Assembly (NCBI GenBank): GCA_902797895.1
Contig: CADBUS010000078.1
Coordinates: 1-28,749, forward strand
Direction of reading: 5' to 3'
Length of the DNA: 28,749 nt
Source of the DNA: an uncultured Bacteroidia bacterium
GTDB lineage: Bacteria; Bacteroidota; Bacteroidia; Bacteroidales; UBA932
Shown: positions 14,840 to 23,341 of the stretch, one piece after another
How positions within the stretch are numbered: the first letter of the stretch is position 1
Layout: each line of letters opens with the position of its first letter
The notes under the pieces: model-generated
Told to the model about the DNA's origin: nothing
Seen by the model: only the letters and a program-made list of their open reading frames with translations
The model's database searches: none
Position numbers and translations under genes: made by a program

Positions 14840-15580
14840 ATGGGAAGAGCGTTTGAGTTCAGAAAGGAGAGAAAGTTCAAAAGATGGGGCAATATGGCCA
14901 AAGTCTTTACCCGTTTGGGCAAAGAGATTACCATTGCGGCCAAAAACGGCGGGCCGGACCCCGGCTACAACCCTACTTTGAGAACTCTCATTCAGACAGC
15001 CAAGAACGAGAATATGCCCAAAGAGAATATAGACAGGGCTATCAAAAGAGCTGTAGAGAAAGACCAGAGTGATTTTCAAGAGATTGTATATGAGGGCTAT
15101 GGCCCTGGCGGAATTGCCTATCTTATAGAGACCGCTACCGATAACCATACCCGCACCGTTGCAAACATAAGAAGCTATTTTACAAAGTATGGAGGCACGC
15201 TCGGAACAAGCGGCAGCGTAGAGTTTATGTTTGACCATAAATGTGTCTTCAAGATTAAGTCTGAGAAGGGAGAAATTGATACAGATGAGCTTGAACTTGA
15301 GCTTATTGACTATGGTGCAGATGAGGTATTTAAGGAGGAGGACGAGCAGGGCAACTCTACCGTAATGATTTATGGGGCTTACAAATCCTTTGGGGATATT
15401 CAAAAGTACATAGAGGAGAAAGGTTACACCATTTTAAGCGGTGGATTTGAGAGGATTCCTACCGTAGATCTCAAGACACTGCCACAAGAGCAAAGAGTTG
15501 AGAATGAAAAGCTTATAGATAAGATTGAAAATGACGATGATGTACAGAATGTATATCACACTCTAAATTTGAGCCAATAG
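14840..15580 (+). CDS. yebC: YebC/PmpR-TACO1 family protein
   Basis: A 246-residue member of the YebC family, reported as DNA-binding regulators and more recently linked to translation through ribosome association. The start MGRAFEFRKERKFKRWGNMAKVF carries the conserved basic N-terminus (quoted here in parts: GRAFEFRK, FKRWGNMAKVF). It continues with TRLGKEITIAAKNGGPDP, NMPKENIDRAIKRA, VYEGYGPGGIAYLIE and the TDNHTRT block, then an acidic C-terminal domain. Length and order are normal. It follows a TPR membrane protein gene by 16 nt and is ended by a clear intrinsic terminator. Confidence 0.93.
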   Translation: MGRAFEFRKERKFKRWGNMAKVFTRLGKEITIAAKNGGPDPGYNPTLRTLIQTAKNENMPKENIDRAIKRAVEKDQSDFQEIVYEGYGPGGIAYLIETATDNHTRTVANIRSYFTKYGGTLGTSGSVEFMFDHKCVFKIKSEKGEIDTDELELELIDYGADEVFKEEDEQGNSTVMIYGAYKSFGDIQKYIEEKGYTILSGGFERIPTVDLKTLPQEQRVENEKLIDKIENDDDVQNVYHTLNLSQ

Positions 15581-15605
15581 GCTATATCTTTTGAGATTGG
15601 AATTG

Positions 15606-15638
15606 AACGGGGTGGCTTTTAGCTGCTCCGTTTTTTTT
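15606..15638 (+). terminator. Intrinsic terminator after yebC
   Basis: AACGGGGTGGC (15606-15616) pairs along all 11 bases (three G-U pairs) with GCTGCTCCGTT (15622-15632) around a 5-nt loop, followed by T8 (15631-15638). It lies 25 nt past the yebC stop and isolates the TPR-yebC transcript from the methylmalonyl-CoA block. Confidence 0.9.
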
Positions 15639-15672
15639 GCTCTTTCTTATTCTTTTTAACCCCTTTTTTTAC

Positions 15673-15680
15673 TACCTTTG
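15673..15680 (+). promoter_or_regulatory. -7 box (TACCTTTG) upstream of methylmalonyl-CoA epimerase
   Basis: TACCTTTG is an exact TAnnTTTG match located after the yebC terminator, with an expected start site near 15685 and a leader of about 38 nt. A -33 TTTG at proper spacing is missing (nearest at 15636-15639, too far). As the only good candidate in the gap it probably drives the decarboxylase genes and perhaps the ATPase genes beyond. Confidence 0.55.
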
Positions 15681-15722
15681 CCAAATTAGGAAAAAATAAT
15701 AACAATTTAAATATCACAAACT

Positions 15723-16136
15723 ATGCAGTTAACTCATATTGAGCATCTTGGTATAGCAGTTAAATCCCTTGAGGAGTCTATACCATATTATGAGAAGATG
15801 TTGGGCCTTAAATGCTACTCCATTGAGGAGGTGAAAGATCAGAAAGTTAAAACAGCCTTCTTTAAGATAGGGCAGACCAAGATTGAGCTTCTTGAAAGCA
15901 CAGATCCTGAGGGCACAATAGCCAAATTTATAGAGAAGAGAGGAGAGGGAATACATCACATTGCCTTTGCAACCCCTTCTGTAACAGAGTGTTTAGATGA
16001 GTTAAGCCAAAAGGGCGTTCAGCTTATAGATAAGGCTCCGCGCAAGGGAGCAGAGGGGCTTAATATCGCCTTTTTACACCCAAAATCAACCCACGGTGTT
16101 CTTACCGAGGTTTGCGAGAATCCTAATGAAAAATAG
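15723..16136 (+). CDS. mce: Methylmalonyl-CoA epimerase
   Basis: Vicinal-oxygen-chelate enzyme that interconverts (2R)- and (2S)-methylmalonyl-CoA, linking methylmalonyl-CoA mutase to the decarboxylase. The 137-residue protein shows two VOC modules. Metal-ligand candidates are His8 (IEHLGIAV), Glu55 (TKIELLES), His79 (GIHHIAF) and Glu129 (LTEVCE), in the usual His/Gln-or-Glu/His/Glu order. RKGAEGLNIAFLHPKSTHGV is the substrate-side segment of epimerases. The length is typical. It is 16 nt upstream of the carboxyltransferase gene, making the pathway order explicit. The mutase itself is not in the window. Confidence 0.94.
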   Translation: MQLTHIEHLGIAVKSLEESIPYYEKMLGLKCYSIEEVKDQKVKTAFFKIGQTKIELLESTDPEGTIAKFIEKRGEGIHHIAFATPSVTECLDELSQKGVQLIDKAPRKGAEGLNIAFLHPKSTHGVLTEVCENPNEK

Positions 16137-16152
16137 TTAAAGTAAGAATATT

Positions 16153-17703
16153 ATGAGTCGTCAACTCGAAGAAGTTAAATCGTTAATCTCGCTAAGAGAG
16201 AAAGCACGTTTGGGGGGAGGTCAGAAAAGAATTGACTCCCAGCACGAAAAGGGAAAATTTACAGCAAGAGAGAGAATAGCTATGTTGCTCGATGAGGGCA
16301 GCTTTGAGGAGTTTGATATGTTTGTAACCCACCGCTGTACCAACTTTGGAATGGAGAAGAACCGTGTACTCGGCGATGGTGTTGTAACAGGTTATGGTAC
16401 TATTGGCGGCAGGCTCGTTTATGTGTTTGCCCAAGATTTTACTGTATTGGGAGGCTCTCTGAGTGAGACCTTTGCACAAAAGATATGCAAGGTTATGGAT
16501 ATAGCTATGAAGGTAGGCGCACCTGTTATCGGAATCAACGATTCCGGCGGAGCGCGTATCCAAGAGGGTGTAAATGCCTTGGCCGGCTATACAGAGATAT
16601 TCCAGAGAAATATTCTTGCAAGCGGTGTCATTCCGCAGATTTCAGCCATATTCGGCCCTTGCGCAGGCGGTGCTGTTTACTCCCCTGCCCTAACCGATTT
16701 CAACATTATGTCCAAGGGGAGTTATATGTTCCTCACAGGCCCTAAGGTTGTAAAATCTGTCTTGGGAGAGGATGTTACTCAGGAGACACTTGGAGGTGCA
16801 AGCGTACACAGCAGCAAGAGCGGTGTGGCTCACTTTTCCGTTGATAATGAGGAGATTGGTATAGAGACAATAAAGGAGCTTCTCTCCTATCTGCCTCAGA
16901 ACAATATGGAGAGGACTCCACTTGTTCCAACCAACGATCCAATCAACAGAATGGACGATCTGCTTAACGACATTATACCGGACAACCCTAACAAACCATA
17001 CAATATGTACTCCGTTATCCAATCCATTGTTGATGACGGCAAGTTCCTTGAGGTGCATAAAGATTATGCAAAGAGCCTCATAGTTGGCTTTGCAAGGTTC
17101 GACGGAATTGCAGTAGGTATTGTTGCCAACCAGCCATCTGTGCTTGCAGGTGTATTGGATTCAAATTCAAGCCGCAAGGGTGCAAGATTTGTTCGCTTCT
17201 GCGATGCCTTCAATATCCCTATCATAACTTTGGAGGATGTACCGGGCTTCTTACCTGGCACACAGCAGGAGTACAATGGTATTATTCTGCACGGAGCAAA
17301 ACTGCTCTACGCATTTGGCGAGGCTACCGTTCCTAAAATAACAGTAGTTTTGAGAAAAGCCTACGGTGGTGCATACTGCGTTATGAGCAGCAAGCATTTG
17401 AGAGGAGATATCAACTATGCTTGGCCTACTGCCGAGATTGCAGTTATGGGTCCGAGCGGTGCCATTGAGATTCTCTATGGCAAAGAGCTTCAGGAGGCAG
17501 AAGATAAGGAGGCGTTCAAGGCAGAGAAGGAGAAAGAGTACAGAGATGCCTTTGCAAACCCTTACAATGCAGCCAAGTATGGTTACATTGATGATGTAAT
17601 TGAGCCACGCAATACCAGATTCAGAATAATCAGGGCTTTACATCAGCTTGAAAACAAGAAACTTACTAACCCTGCTAAAAAGCACGATAATCTTCCACTC
17701 TAA
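16153..17703 (+). CDS. mmdA: Methylmalonyl-CoA decarboxylase alpha (carboxyltransferase)
   Basis: Transfers the carboxyl group from (S)-methylmalonyl-CoA to the biotin carrier, releasing propionyl-CoA. The 516-residue crotonase-fold carboxyltransferase contains GGGQKRIDSQHEKGKFTARE-type residues near the start (GKFTARERIAMLLDEGSFEE). The N-terminal oxyanion site is VIGINDSGGARIQEGV and GPCAGGAVYSPALTDF, and the C-terminal one LEDVPGFLPGTQQEY and KAYGGAYCVMSSKHL. Propionyl-CoA carboxylase beta is very similar. The adjacent biotin carrier, OadG-like and OadB genes, and the absence of a biotin carboxylase, favour the Na+-pumping decarboxylase. It is 14 nt from the next gene, which has an AAGGAG motif before its start. 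Confidence 0.93.
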   Translation: MSRQLEEVKSLISLREKARLGGGQKRIDSQHEKGKFTARERIAMLLDEGSFEEFDMFVTHRCTNFGMEKNRVLGDGVVTGYGTIGGRLVYVFAQDFTVLGGSLSETFAQKICKVMDIAMKVGAPVIGINDSGGARIQEGVNALAGYTEIFQRNILASGVIPQISAIFGPCAGGAVYSPALTDFNIMSKGSYMFLTGPKVVKSVLGEDVTQETLGGASVHSSKSGVAHFSVDNEEIGIETIKELLSYLPQNNMERTPLVPTNDPINRMDDLLNDIIPDNPNKPYNMYSVIQSIVDDGKFLEVHKDYAKSLIVGFARFDGIAVGIVANQPSVLAGVLDSNSSRKGARFVRFCDAFNIPIITLEDVPGFLPGTQQEYNGIILHGAKLLYAFGEATVPKITVVLRKAYGGAYCVMSSKHLRGDINYAWPTAEIAVMGPSGAIEILYGKELQEAEDKEAFKAEKEKEYRDAFANPYNAAKYGYIDDVIEPRNTRFRIIRALHQLENKKLTNPAKKHDNLPL

Positions 17704-17717
17704 AACAAGGAGAAGAA

Positions 17718-18710
17718 ATGAAGAGAATATTTTCAATAATAGTAGTCTCTCTGCTGCTCATCTCCAAGGGAGTCTTTGCCCAGAGTCCTGTTGATATAAG
17801 GATAAATGAAGTTTTGCCTTACAACATCTCCGGAGTAACAGACGAGAATGGAGAGAGATGCGGCTGGATAGAGCTCTTTAACACCGCCTACGGAATGGTG
17901 GATGTTGCAGGCTTCTATCTTACAGACAATAAGGATAATCCTACCAAGTATATGATTCCTAAAGGGAACAATGCTACCATTATCCCTTTGAGGAAATATT
18001 TGGTGCTTTATGCAGACGGGCAGCCTAACAAAGGGCTCTTCCACACCAATTTCACTCTTAACGGAGTAACCCATCTCTACCTTTACGATTCAGATGGAAA
18101 AACTCTGTTGGATGAGATTGAGATACCGGCCAATATGCCTGAAGATAAATCATTTGGCCGCGTTAAAGATGGCGAGGGAGTACACGTGCCTGTAGGATGG
18201 AGCAAACGCTCGCTCAGAAAAAACTCTATAGATAGCAAAGTTGGAGCAGACGGAGGATTGGCTATTCTGGAACATCCTACTCCGGCCCTTACAAACACAA
18301 CAAAGGCTGTTCAGAGCAAGTCTGAGATAATGAAAGATATGGATCCATACGGAGTTATCTTGGCTCTTACAGCAATGAGCGTGGTATTTCTCTGTCTTGT
18401 AATACTTTACACAGTATTCAAATCTATAGGCAAACGCGCGCTACGCAAAGAGGCCGAGAAGAGAGAAGCTGTTAAAGAGAGCAAGGTGGTTAAGATACCT
18501 TCCGTTGCTAATATCAAAACAGCAGACGGAGCTATCAATGAGGAGGTTATAGCAGCAATAGCTATTGCCTGCCATCTCTATTCTAATGGTATAGACAGCT
18601 CTGTACACGATGTGGAGAGCGGAGTTCTTACATTCAATCGCGATATTTTGAATAACTCTGCTTGGGGCTCCAAAAGCCTAACCCTCAAAGAGGAACCAAT
18701 TATAAAATAA
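17718..18710 (+). CDS. Lamin-tail domain fused to OadG-like decarboxylase subunit
   Basis: Expected to be the small membrane subunit (gamma/delta, OadG/MmdD type) that holds the decarboxylase together, with an added exported domain. Residues 1-21 form a signal peptide (FAQ cleavage). About 26-195 is a lamin-tail-like beta sandwich (INEVLPYN, GWIELFNTAYGMVDVAGFYL, LRKYLVLYADG, DKSFGRVKDG, HPTPALTN). One transmembrane helix spans about 211-233 (YGVILALTAMSVVFLCLVIL, the OadG pattern). A charged cytoplasmic part of about 95 residues follows, ending in an INEEVIAAIAIACHLY segment as seen after the helix in OadG-type subunits. Plain OadG/MmdD subunits are about 80-120 residues, so the 330-residue size comes from the exported domain. 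The lamin-tail role is unknown; binding to periplasmic or envelope ligands is possible. Confidence 0.86.
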   Translation: MKRIFSIIVVSLLLISKGVFAQSPVDIRINEVLPYNISGVTDENGERCGWIELFNTAYGMVDVAGFYLTDNKDNPTKYMIPKGNNATIIPLRKYLVLYADGQPNKGLFHTNFTLNGVTHLYLYDSDGKTLLDEIEIPANMPEDKSFGRVKDGEGVHVPVGWSKRSLRKNSIDSKVGADGGLAILEHPTPALTNTTKAVQSKSEIMKDMDPYGVILALTAMSVVFLCLVILYTVFKSIGKRALRKEAEKREAVKESKVVKIPSVANIKTADGAINEEVIAAIAIACHLYSNGIDSSVHDVESGVLTFNRDILNNSAWGSKSLTLKEEPIIK

Positions 18711-18736
18711 TATAAACAACAGAAAAAAATAAAGTT

Positions 18737-19117
18737 ATGAAAGAATATAAGATTAAAGTAAACGGAAACGAGTATAATGTATCTGTAGAGGAGGTAGGTG
18801 GAACTATCAGCAATGTTAGCGTATCTGCTCCAAGACCAACTGCAACAGCTGCACCAAGCGCAGCACCTGCAGCAGCTCCTGCAAGCGCACCTGCATCTGC
18901 AGGCGGAACAAAAGTAACCTCTCCACTTCCTGGAGTTATATTAGATGTGGCTGTAAAAGAGGGAGATGCAGTTAAGAAGGGAGATAAGGTGATTGTTCTC
19001 GAGGCTATGAAGATGGAGAATATCATTGAGGCTACTGCAGATGGAGTTATCAAAGAGATAAAGGTTAAAAAGAGCGATTCAGTACTCGAGGGAGATACAC
19101 TTGTTATAATAGGTTAA
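18737..19117 (+). CDS. mmdC: Biotin carrier subunit of methylmalonyl-CoA decarboxylase
   Basis: Carries CO2 on biotin from the alpha subunit to the membrane beta subunit. The 126 residues comprise a short N-terminal segment (MKEYKIKVNGNEYNVSVEEV), an Ala/Pro-rich flexible linker (about residues 31-57, repeated APAAAPASAPAS-type units) and a C-terminal biotinyl domain (about 58-126). The biotin site is EAMKMEN with Lys92. The layout matches MmdC/GcdC of sodium pumps. It sits between the OadG-like and OadB genes, so it belongs to this complex rather than to acetyl-CoA carboxylase. Confidence 0.94.
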   Translation: MKEYKIKVNGNEYNVSVEEVGGTISNVSVSAPRPTATAAPSAAPAAAPASAPASAGGTKVTSPLPGVILDVAVKEGDAVKKGDKVIVLEAMKMENIIEATADGVIKEIKVKKSDSVLEGDTLVIIG

Positions 19118-19140
19118 TTTGTTGTAAAGCATAGCAGATT

Positions 19141-20292
19141 ATGATTTTAGAATCAAACTTTGCAGCAAATCTCAATCAGTTTGCTCAATATACAGGCTTC
19201 GCCAATGTTACGGCAGGGCATATTATAATGATCCTGATCGGCTTGGTGTTTGTCTATTTGGCCATTAAGAAAGACTGGGAGCCTCTGCTGCTGATTCCTA
19301 TCGGATTCGGTATGGTTATAGGCAACATCCCTCTCTTCCCAGGTATGCAGGTGGGCATTTATGAGGATGGCTCTGTACTAAACATTCTCTACCAAGGAGT
19401 TAGGAGAGGTTTCTACCCTCCGCTGATTTTCCTTGGCATTGGTGCTATGACAGACTTCTCCGCCCTTATCTCCAACCCTAAGTTGCTGCTGGTTGGCGCT
19501 GCTGCGCAGTTCGGTATCTTTGCCGCCTACGCAGGTGCGCTTGCATTGGGCTTTACCCCTGCAGAGGCAGGAGCTATAGGTATTATAGGTGGAGCAGACG
19601 GCCCTACCGCCATCTTCCTTTCCGGTAAATTGGCTCCGGATTTGATTGGAGCTATATCGGTATCGGCCTACTCCTATATGGCCTTGGTGCCTGTAATCCA
19701 GCCTCCTGTAATGAGGATGCTTACAAGCAAAAAGGAGAGACTTATCAGAATGAAGGCCCCAAGAGCCGTATCGCAGCAGGAAAAGATTATATTCCCTATT
19801 GTGGGCTTTTTAATCACCGCCTTCATAGTGCCGTCAGGTATTCCGTTGCTCGGTATGCTCTTCTTTGGTAACTTGCTTAAAGAGAGCGGAGTTACAAGGC
19901 GACTTGCAGAAACTGCACGCGGTCCGCTCAACGATATAGTAGTTATACTTATAGGTATTACGGTAGGTTGTTCAACTCAAGCAGACAAATTCTTGCAGGG
20001 TAAATCTGTGCTGATTTTTGTACTTGGTGCAGCTTCTTTCTTTGTTGCTACATTTACAGGAGTGCTTTTCTGCAAGATTATAAACCTCTTCCTAAAGGAG
20101 GGCAACAAGTTGAATCCGCTTATTGGAAATGCCGGAGTATCAGCAGTTCCGGACTCTGCCCGCGTATCGCACGTACAGGGGCAGAAGTACGATCCGTCAA
20201 ACTTTTTGCTTATGCACGCAATGGGCCCTAATGTGGCAGGTGTGATAGGCAGTGCTGTGGCTGCAGGTATCCTGCTCGGATTCCTCAGCTGA
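19141..20292 (+). CDS. mmdB: Na+-translocating decarboxylase beta subunit (OadB/MmdB)
   Basis: Integral membrane subunit that releases CO2 from carboxybiotin and exports Na+. The 383-residue, strongly hydrophobic protein has about nine to eleven membrane segments. Signatures are RRGFYPPLIFLGIGAMTDF (about 88-106), IGGADGPTAIFLSGKLAPDL with Asp153 (the conserved Na+/carboxybiotin-site Asp of OadB) and GNAGVSAVPDSARV (about 329-342, the C-terminal functional motif). The length is shorter than the 430 of Klebsiella OadB but normal for MmdB/GcdB. The ATPase operon starts only 29 nt further on, with a weak 5-bp palindrome and T6 between, so read-through is likely. Confidence 0.94.
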   Translation: MILESNFAANLNQFAQYTGFANVTAGHIIMILIGLVFVYLAIKKDWEPLLLIPIGFGMVIGNIPLFPGMQVGIYEDGSVLNILYQGVRRGFYPPLIFLGIGAMTDFSALISNPKLLLVGAAAQFGIFAAYAGALALGFTPAEAGAIGIIGGADGPTAIFLSGKLAPDLIGAISVSAYSYMALVPVIQPPVMRMLTSKKERLIRMKAPRAVSQQEKIIFPIVGFLITAFIVPSGIPLLGMLFFGNLLKESGVTRRLAETARGPLNDIVVILIGITVGCSTQADKFLQGKSVLIFVLGAASFFVATFTGVLFCKIINLFLKEGNKLNPLIGNAGVSAVPDSARVSHVQGQKYDPSNFLLMHAMGPNVAGVIGSAVAAGILLGFLS

Positions 20293-20321
20293 TAATCAGT
20301 TTTTTAACAAACATTTAAGAT

Positions 20322-20933
20322 ATGCAGGATAAATTGCAAGAGCTCACCCAAAAGCTCTATAATGAGGGGCTCGAAAAGGGCAAGCTGGAGGCCGAGCAGA
20401 TTCTACAACAGGCCAAGAAAAGGGCCGATGAGATTGTAGCGGAGGCTCAAAAGAGTGCAGCCGATATTATAAACGGTGCAGAAAAGCAGGCTCTGGAGCT
20501 TAAAGCAAAGGCAGAGGGCGATATCAGAAGCGCCTCTATGCAAACCATCTCCCAAGTGCGCCACAGCATAGAGGAGGCGGTAAAGATGGAGTGCGTAGAT
20601 AAACCTGTAGCCCAGGCTTTTAACTCACCCGATTTTATGCAGGGTATTATACAGACAATAGTTTCTGCATTCTCTCCGCAGAGTGAGAGCAGCTCTTTGG
20701 AGCTAATTCTGCCGGAGAGCAAAAAGGCTGAGCTTGACGGTTTTATACAGAGCAAACTGAAAGCCAAGTTTGCAGAGGGGCTGAGTGTTAAATATGATAA
20801 AGGTGTAGATAGCGGCTTCAAAATAAGCAGTAAAGGGAGTGGCTACTTTATCGATTTTACACAACAGGCTTTCCAAAATATGATAGCCGGATATATCAGG
20901 CCAAAGACCAGAAAACTTTTATTTGGTGAATAA
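20322..20933 (+). CDS. ntpE: V-type ATPase subunit E
   Basis: Peripheral-stalk subunit. The 203-residue protein has a long N-terminal amphipathic helix (about residues 1-95) rich in Glu, Lys, Ala and Gln, with KGKLEAEQILQQAKKRADEI and a typical E-subunit heptad pattern. A small alpha/beta C-terminal domain (about 105-203) follows and should bind the top of the A3B3 head. It opens the operon. No G/H partner gene is present although E normally pairs with it, so E must pair with something else or with itself. The gene end overlaps the next gene by 8 nt. Confidence 0.88.
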   Translation: MQDKLQELTQKLYNEGLEKGKLEAEQILQQAKKRADEIVAEAQKSAADIINGAEKQALELKAKAEGDIRSASMQTISQVRHSIEEAVKMECVDKPVAQAFNSPDFMQGIIQTIVSAFSPQSESSSLELILPESKKAELDGFIQSKLKAKFAEGLSVKYDKGVDSGFKISSKGSGYFIDFTQQAFQNMIAGYIRPKTRKLLFGE

Positions 20934-21606
20934 TTATCACTACATAATAGCCTCGCTTCCGCAGCTCTCAAAGAGTTGGGCAGAGAATAGCTTTGATATT
21001 GATAAGGTTATAGCTGAGATTGTAGAACAGTGTTCTGACTCAGACAGGCAAGCCGTAGAGTTCTTTATAAAGGGCTCTGACGGCAACGGCCTGAGTCGCG
21101 AATACTACGCCAAGGCAGAAAAGAGCCAAAGCCGTTTTACAAAGCTCTACTATAACTTAGATAGGCAGATTCGCAATTTGAAGGTCAAGGCTGTTGCGCA
21201 GGCTCTTTATGGCCCTGAGGAGGCAAAAGAGAAGATTGAGCGCTACTCAATAGAGCTTAATCAGAGCGATCCTTACGGAGAGTATCGCGAGGAAAAAGAG
21301 GATCTTTCTCGGTTAGACAGTGCTGATATTGAGGCACTTTCCGCAATTTTTGCAAACAGCAACATATTGGAGAAAGAGAGGCTGCTTGACGATTTCAAAT
21401 GGGAAAAAATTAACATTTTTACTACATTCGATTACTTCAATCTCGATTACATATTGTCTTTCATTTCCAAATCTCTGCTGATACAGAGGTGGATGAAGCT
21501 CGATAAGGAGAACGGTAAACACCTGTTCCGCAAGTTGGTAGATGAAGTAAGAGGAAGTTTTGATAAAAATAAATTGATTTACCGGATAGATGAAAACAAC
21601 GGGTAA
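20926..21606 (+). CDS. DUF2764 protein embedded in V-ATPase operon
   Basis: A protein of about 226 residues of a family known mainly from V-ATPase operons of Bacteroidetes and some other bacteria, with no proven function. It begins NNYHYIIASLPQLS, is predominantly helical and charged, and contains LYYNLDRQIRNLKVKAVAQAL and FDYFNLDYILSFISKSLLIQRW. There is no ATG in frame before an upstream stop, so translation begins at GTG 20926 or TTG 20923; GTG gives the family-like start. It overlaps ntpE by 8 nt and ntpA by 17 nt, the longest overlap in the operon, suggesting tight coupling. It occupies the place where other A/V-ATPase operons encode C and F subunits, so it is a candidate central-stalk or C-like component. 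That role is inferred from position only. Confidence 0.85.
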   Translation: MNNYHYIIASLPQLSKSWAENSFDIDKVIAEIVEQCSDSDRQAVEFFIKGSDGNGLSREYYAKAEKSQSRFTKLYYNLDRQIRNLKVKAVAQALYGPEEAKEKIERYSIELNQSDPYGEYREEKEDLSRLDSADIEALSAIFANSNILEKERLLDDFKWEKINIFTTFDYFNLDYILSFISKSLLIQRWMKLDKENGKHLFRKLVDEVRGSFDKNKLIYRIDENNG

Positions 21607-23341
21607 AGTAACAGGTATTGTCTCCAACCTTGTAACGGTTGAGGTTAATGCTCCTGTGGCACAAAACGAACTGTGTTACATAGAGTTGGAGGATACAAAG
21701 CTAATGGCGGAGGTCATAAAAGTAAACGGCTCAAGCGTATCTGTACAGGTATATGAGAGTACGCGCGGCCTCAAGGTTGGATGCAGCGTTGTATTTGAGG
21801 GCAAGATGCTTGAGGTTTCACTCGGGCCTGGCTTGCTATCAAGCAATTACGATGGATTGCAGAATAACCTTGCCACAATGGAGGATGTATTTCTCAAAAG
21901 AGGCGAATATACTGCCGCCTTGGATGCAGATAAAAAATGGGAGTTCACCCCTATCGTATCTGCAGGCGCAACGGTTGCGGCAGCAGATTGGCTCGGAGAG
22001 GTAAAGGAGGGATGGTTGCCTCACAAGATTATGGTACCTTTCTCATTTGCAGGAGATTATACCGTTAAGCAGATTGCTCCGCAAGGCAGCTATACCATTA
22101 ACGATACCATTGCTACCCTAACCGACAGCAAGGGGGAGGAGTTTAAGGTAACTATGTGCCAGAGGTGGCCTGTAAAGGTTGCCATAAAGGGGTACAAAGA
22201 GAAACCGCGTCCATACAGAATAATGGAGACCGGCGTTAGGGCAATAGATACCTTCAATCCTATTGCAGAGGGTGGAACAGGCTTTATACCAGGCCCTTTC
22301 GGATGCGGCAAAACCGTTATCCAGCACGCGATAGCAAAGCAGGCGGAGGCAGATGTTATAATAATGGCTGCCTGCGGAGAGCGAGCAAACGAAGTTGTGG
22401 AGATTTTCAAAGAGTTTCCGGAGTTGATAGATTCCAGAACAGGGCGCAAGCTAATTGAAAGAACCACAATAATTTGCAACACCTCAAATATGCCTGTTGC
22501 AGCCCGCGAGGCATCTGTATATACGGCAATGACTATCGCTGAGTATTATAGGGCTATGGGGCTTAAAGTGCTTTTGCTTGCAGACTCTACCTCGCGATGG
22601 GCTCAGGCACTCAGGGAGATGTCAAACAGAATGGAGGAGCTGCCGGGTGCAGACGCCTTTCCTGTTGACCTATCATCCATTATATCCAACTTCTACTCCA
22701 GAGCCGGAATAGTGGTACTGAACAACGGGCAGACAGGCTCTGTAACATTCCTGGGAACTGTCTCACCTGCAGGCGGTAATCTTAAAGAGCCTGTAACAGA
22801 ATCCACCAAAAAGTGCGCAAGATGTTTCTACGCGCTCAACCAGAATCGTGCAGACAGCAAACGCTATCCTGCCATAGACCCTATAGACTCCTACTCCAAA
22901 TACCTTGAGTATCCTGAAATGGAGGAGTTCTTTACGGAAAAGCTCAGCAAGGATTGGGTTAGCAAGGTACTTGCTGCAAGGAATATAACCCTTAGGGGAA
23001 AGGAGGCTTACGACCAGATAAACATTCTTGGAGACGATGGCGTTCCTATGGACTATCACCTCAGATATTGGAAGAGCGAACTTGTGGATTTCATTCTGTT
23101 GCAGCAAGATGCGTTTGATGCAATAGATTGCCAGACTCCACTTAAAAGGCAGGAGTATATGCTCAATTTAGTGCTTGATATATGCAACAAAGAGTATAAG
23201 TTCAGCAGATTTGAGGAGTGCATACAATTCTTCAAGAGCCTTATCAATATAATGAGGCAGATGAACTTCTCCGAGTTTGGCAGCAGCCGCTTCAACGAAT
23301 ACCAGAAACAACTCCAAAATAGAGTAGAAAATGTCCTCTAA
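21590..23341 (+). CDS. ntpA: V-type ATPase catalytic subunit A
   Basis: Catalytic nucleotide-binding subunit of the rotary ATPase. The 583-residue protein starts MKTTGKVTGIVSNLVTVEV, a beta-barrel, and contains the A-subunit non-homologous insert (about residues 110-200). The P-loop is GPFGCGKTV (235-243) and the catalytic Glu is E264 in ACGERANEVVEIF. LLLADSTSRWAQALREMSNR is the Walker B/Arg-rich core. A helical C-terminus ends with FSRFEECIQFFKSLINIMRQ. The length is normal. The start lies within the last 17 nt of the DUF2764 gene, and the end overlaps ntpB by 11 nt. Confidence 0.97.
   Translation: MKTTGKVTGIVSNLVTVEVNAPVAQNELCYIELEDTKLMAEVIKVNGSSVSVQVYESTRGLKVGCSVVFEGKMLEVSLGPGLLSSNYDGLQNNLATMEDVFLKRGEYTAALDADKKWEFTPIVSAGATVAAADWLGEVKEGWLPHKIMVPFSFAGDYTVKQIAPQGSYTINDTIATLTDSKGEEFKVTMCQRWPVKVAIKGYKEKPRPYRIMETGVRAIDTFNPIAEGGTGFIPGPFGCGKTVIQHAIAKQAEADVIIMAACGERANEVVEIFKEFPELIDSRTGRKLIERTTIICNTSNMPVAAREASVYTAMTIAEYYRAMGLKVLLLADSTSRWAQALREMSNRMEELPGADAFPVDLSSIISNFYSRAGIVVLNNGQTGSVTFLGTVSPAGGNLKEPVTESTKKCARCFYALNQNRADSKRYPAIDPIDSYSKYLEYPEMEEFFTEKLSKDWVSKVLAARNITLRGKEAYDQINILGDDGVPMDYHLRYWKSELVDFILLQQDAFDAIDCQTPLKRQEYMLNLVLDICNKEYKFSRFEECIQFFKSLINIMRQMNFSEFGSSRFNEYQKQLQNRVENVL

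Noticed and set aside
14828..15403. A 191-codon open frame on the minus strand across yebC
   Set aside because: Fully antisense to yebC, with unstructured Leu/Ile/Ser-rich composition and no family likeness.
18840..18910. Simple-sequence repeat in the biotin carrier gene as a mobile or regulatory repeat
   Set aside because: It only encodes the Ala/Pro linker normal for biotin carrier subunits.
20289..20305. CTGATAATCAG palindrome plus T6 after mmdB, as a terminator
   Set aside because: Only 5-bp arms around one base, so the real stem would be about 3-4 bp and AT-rich; it is unlikely to stop transcription before the ATPase genes.
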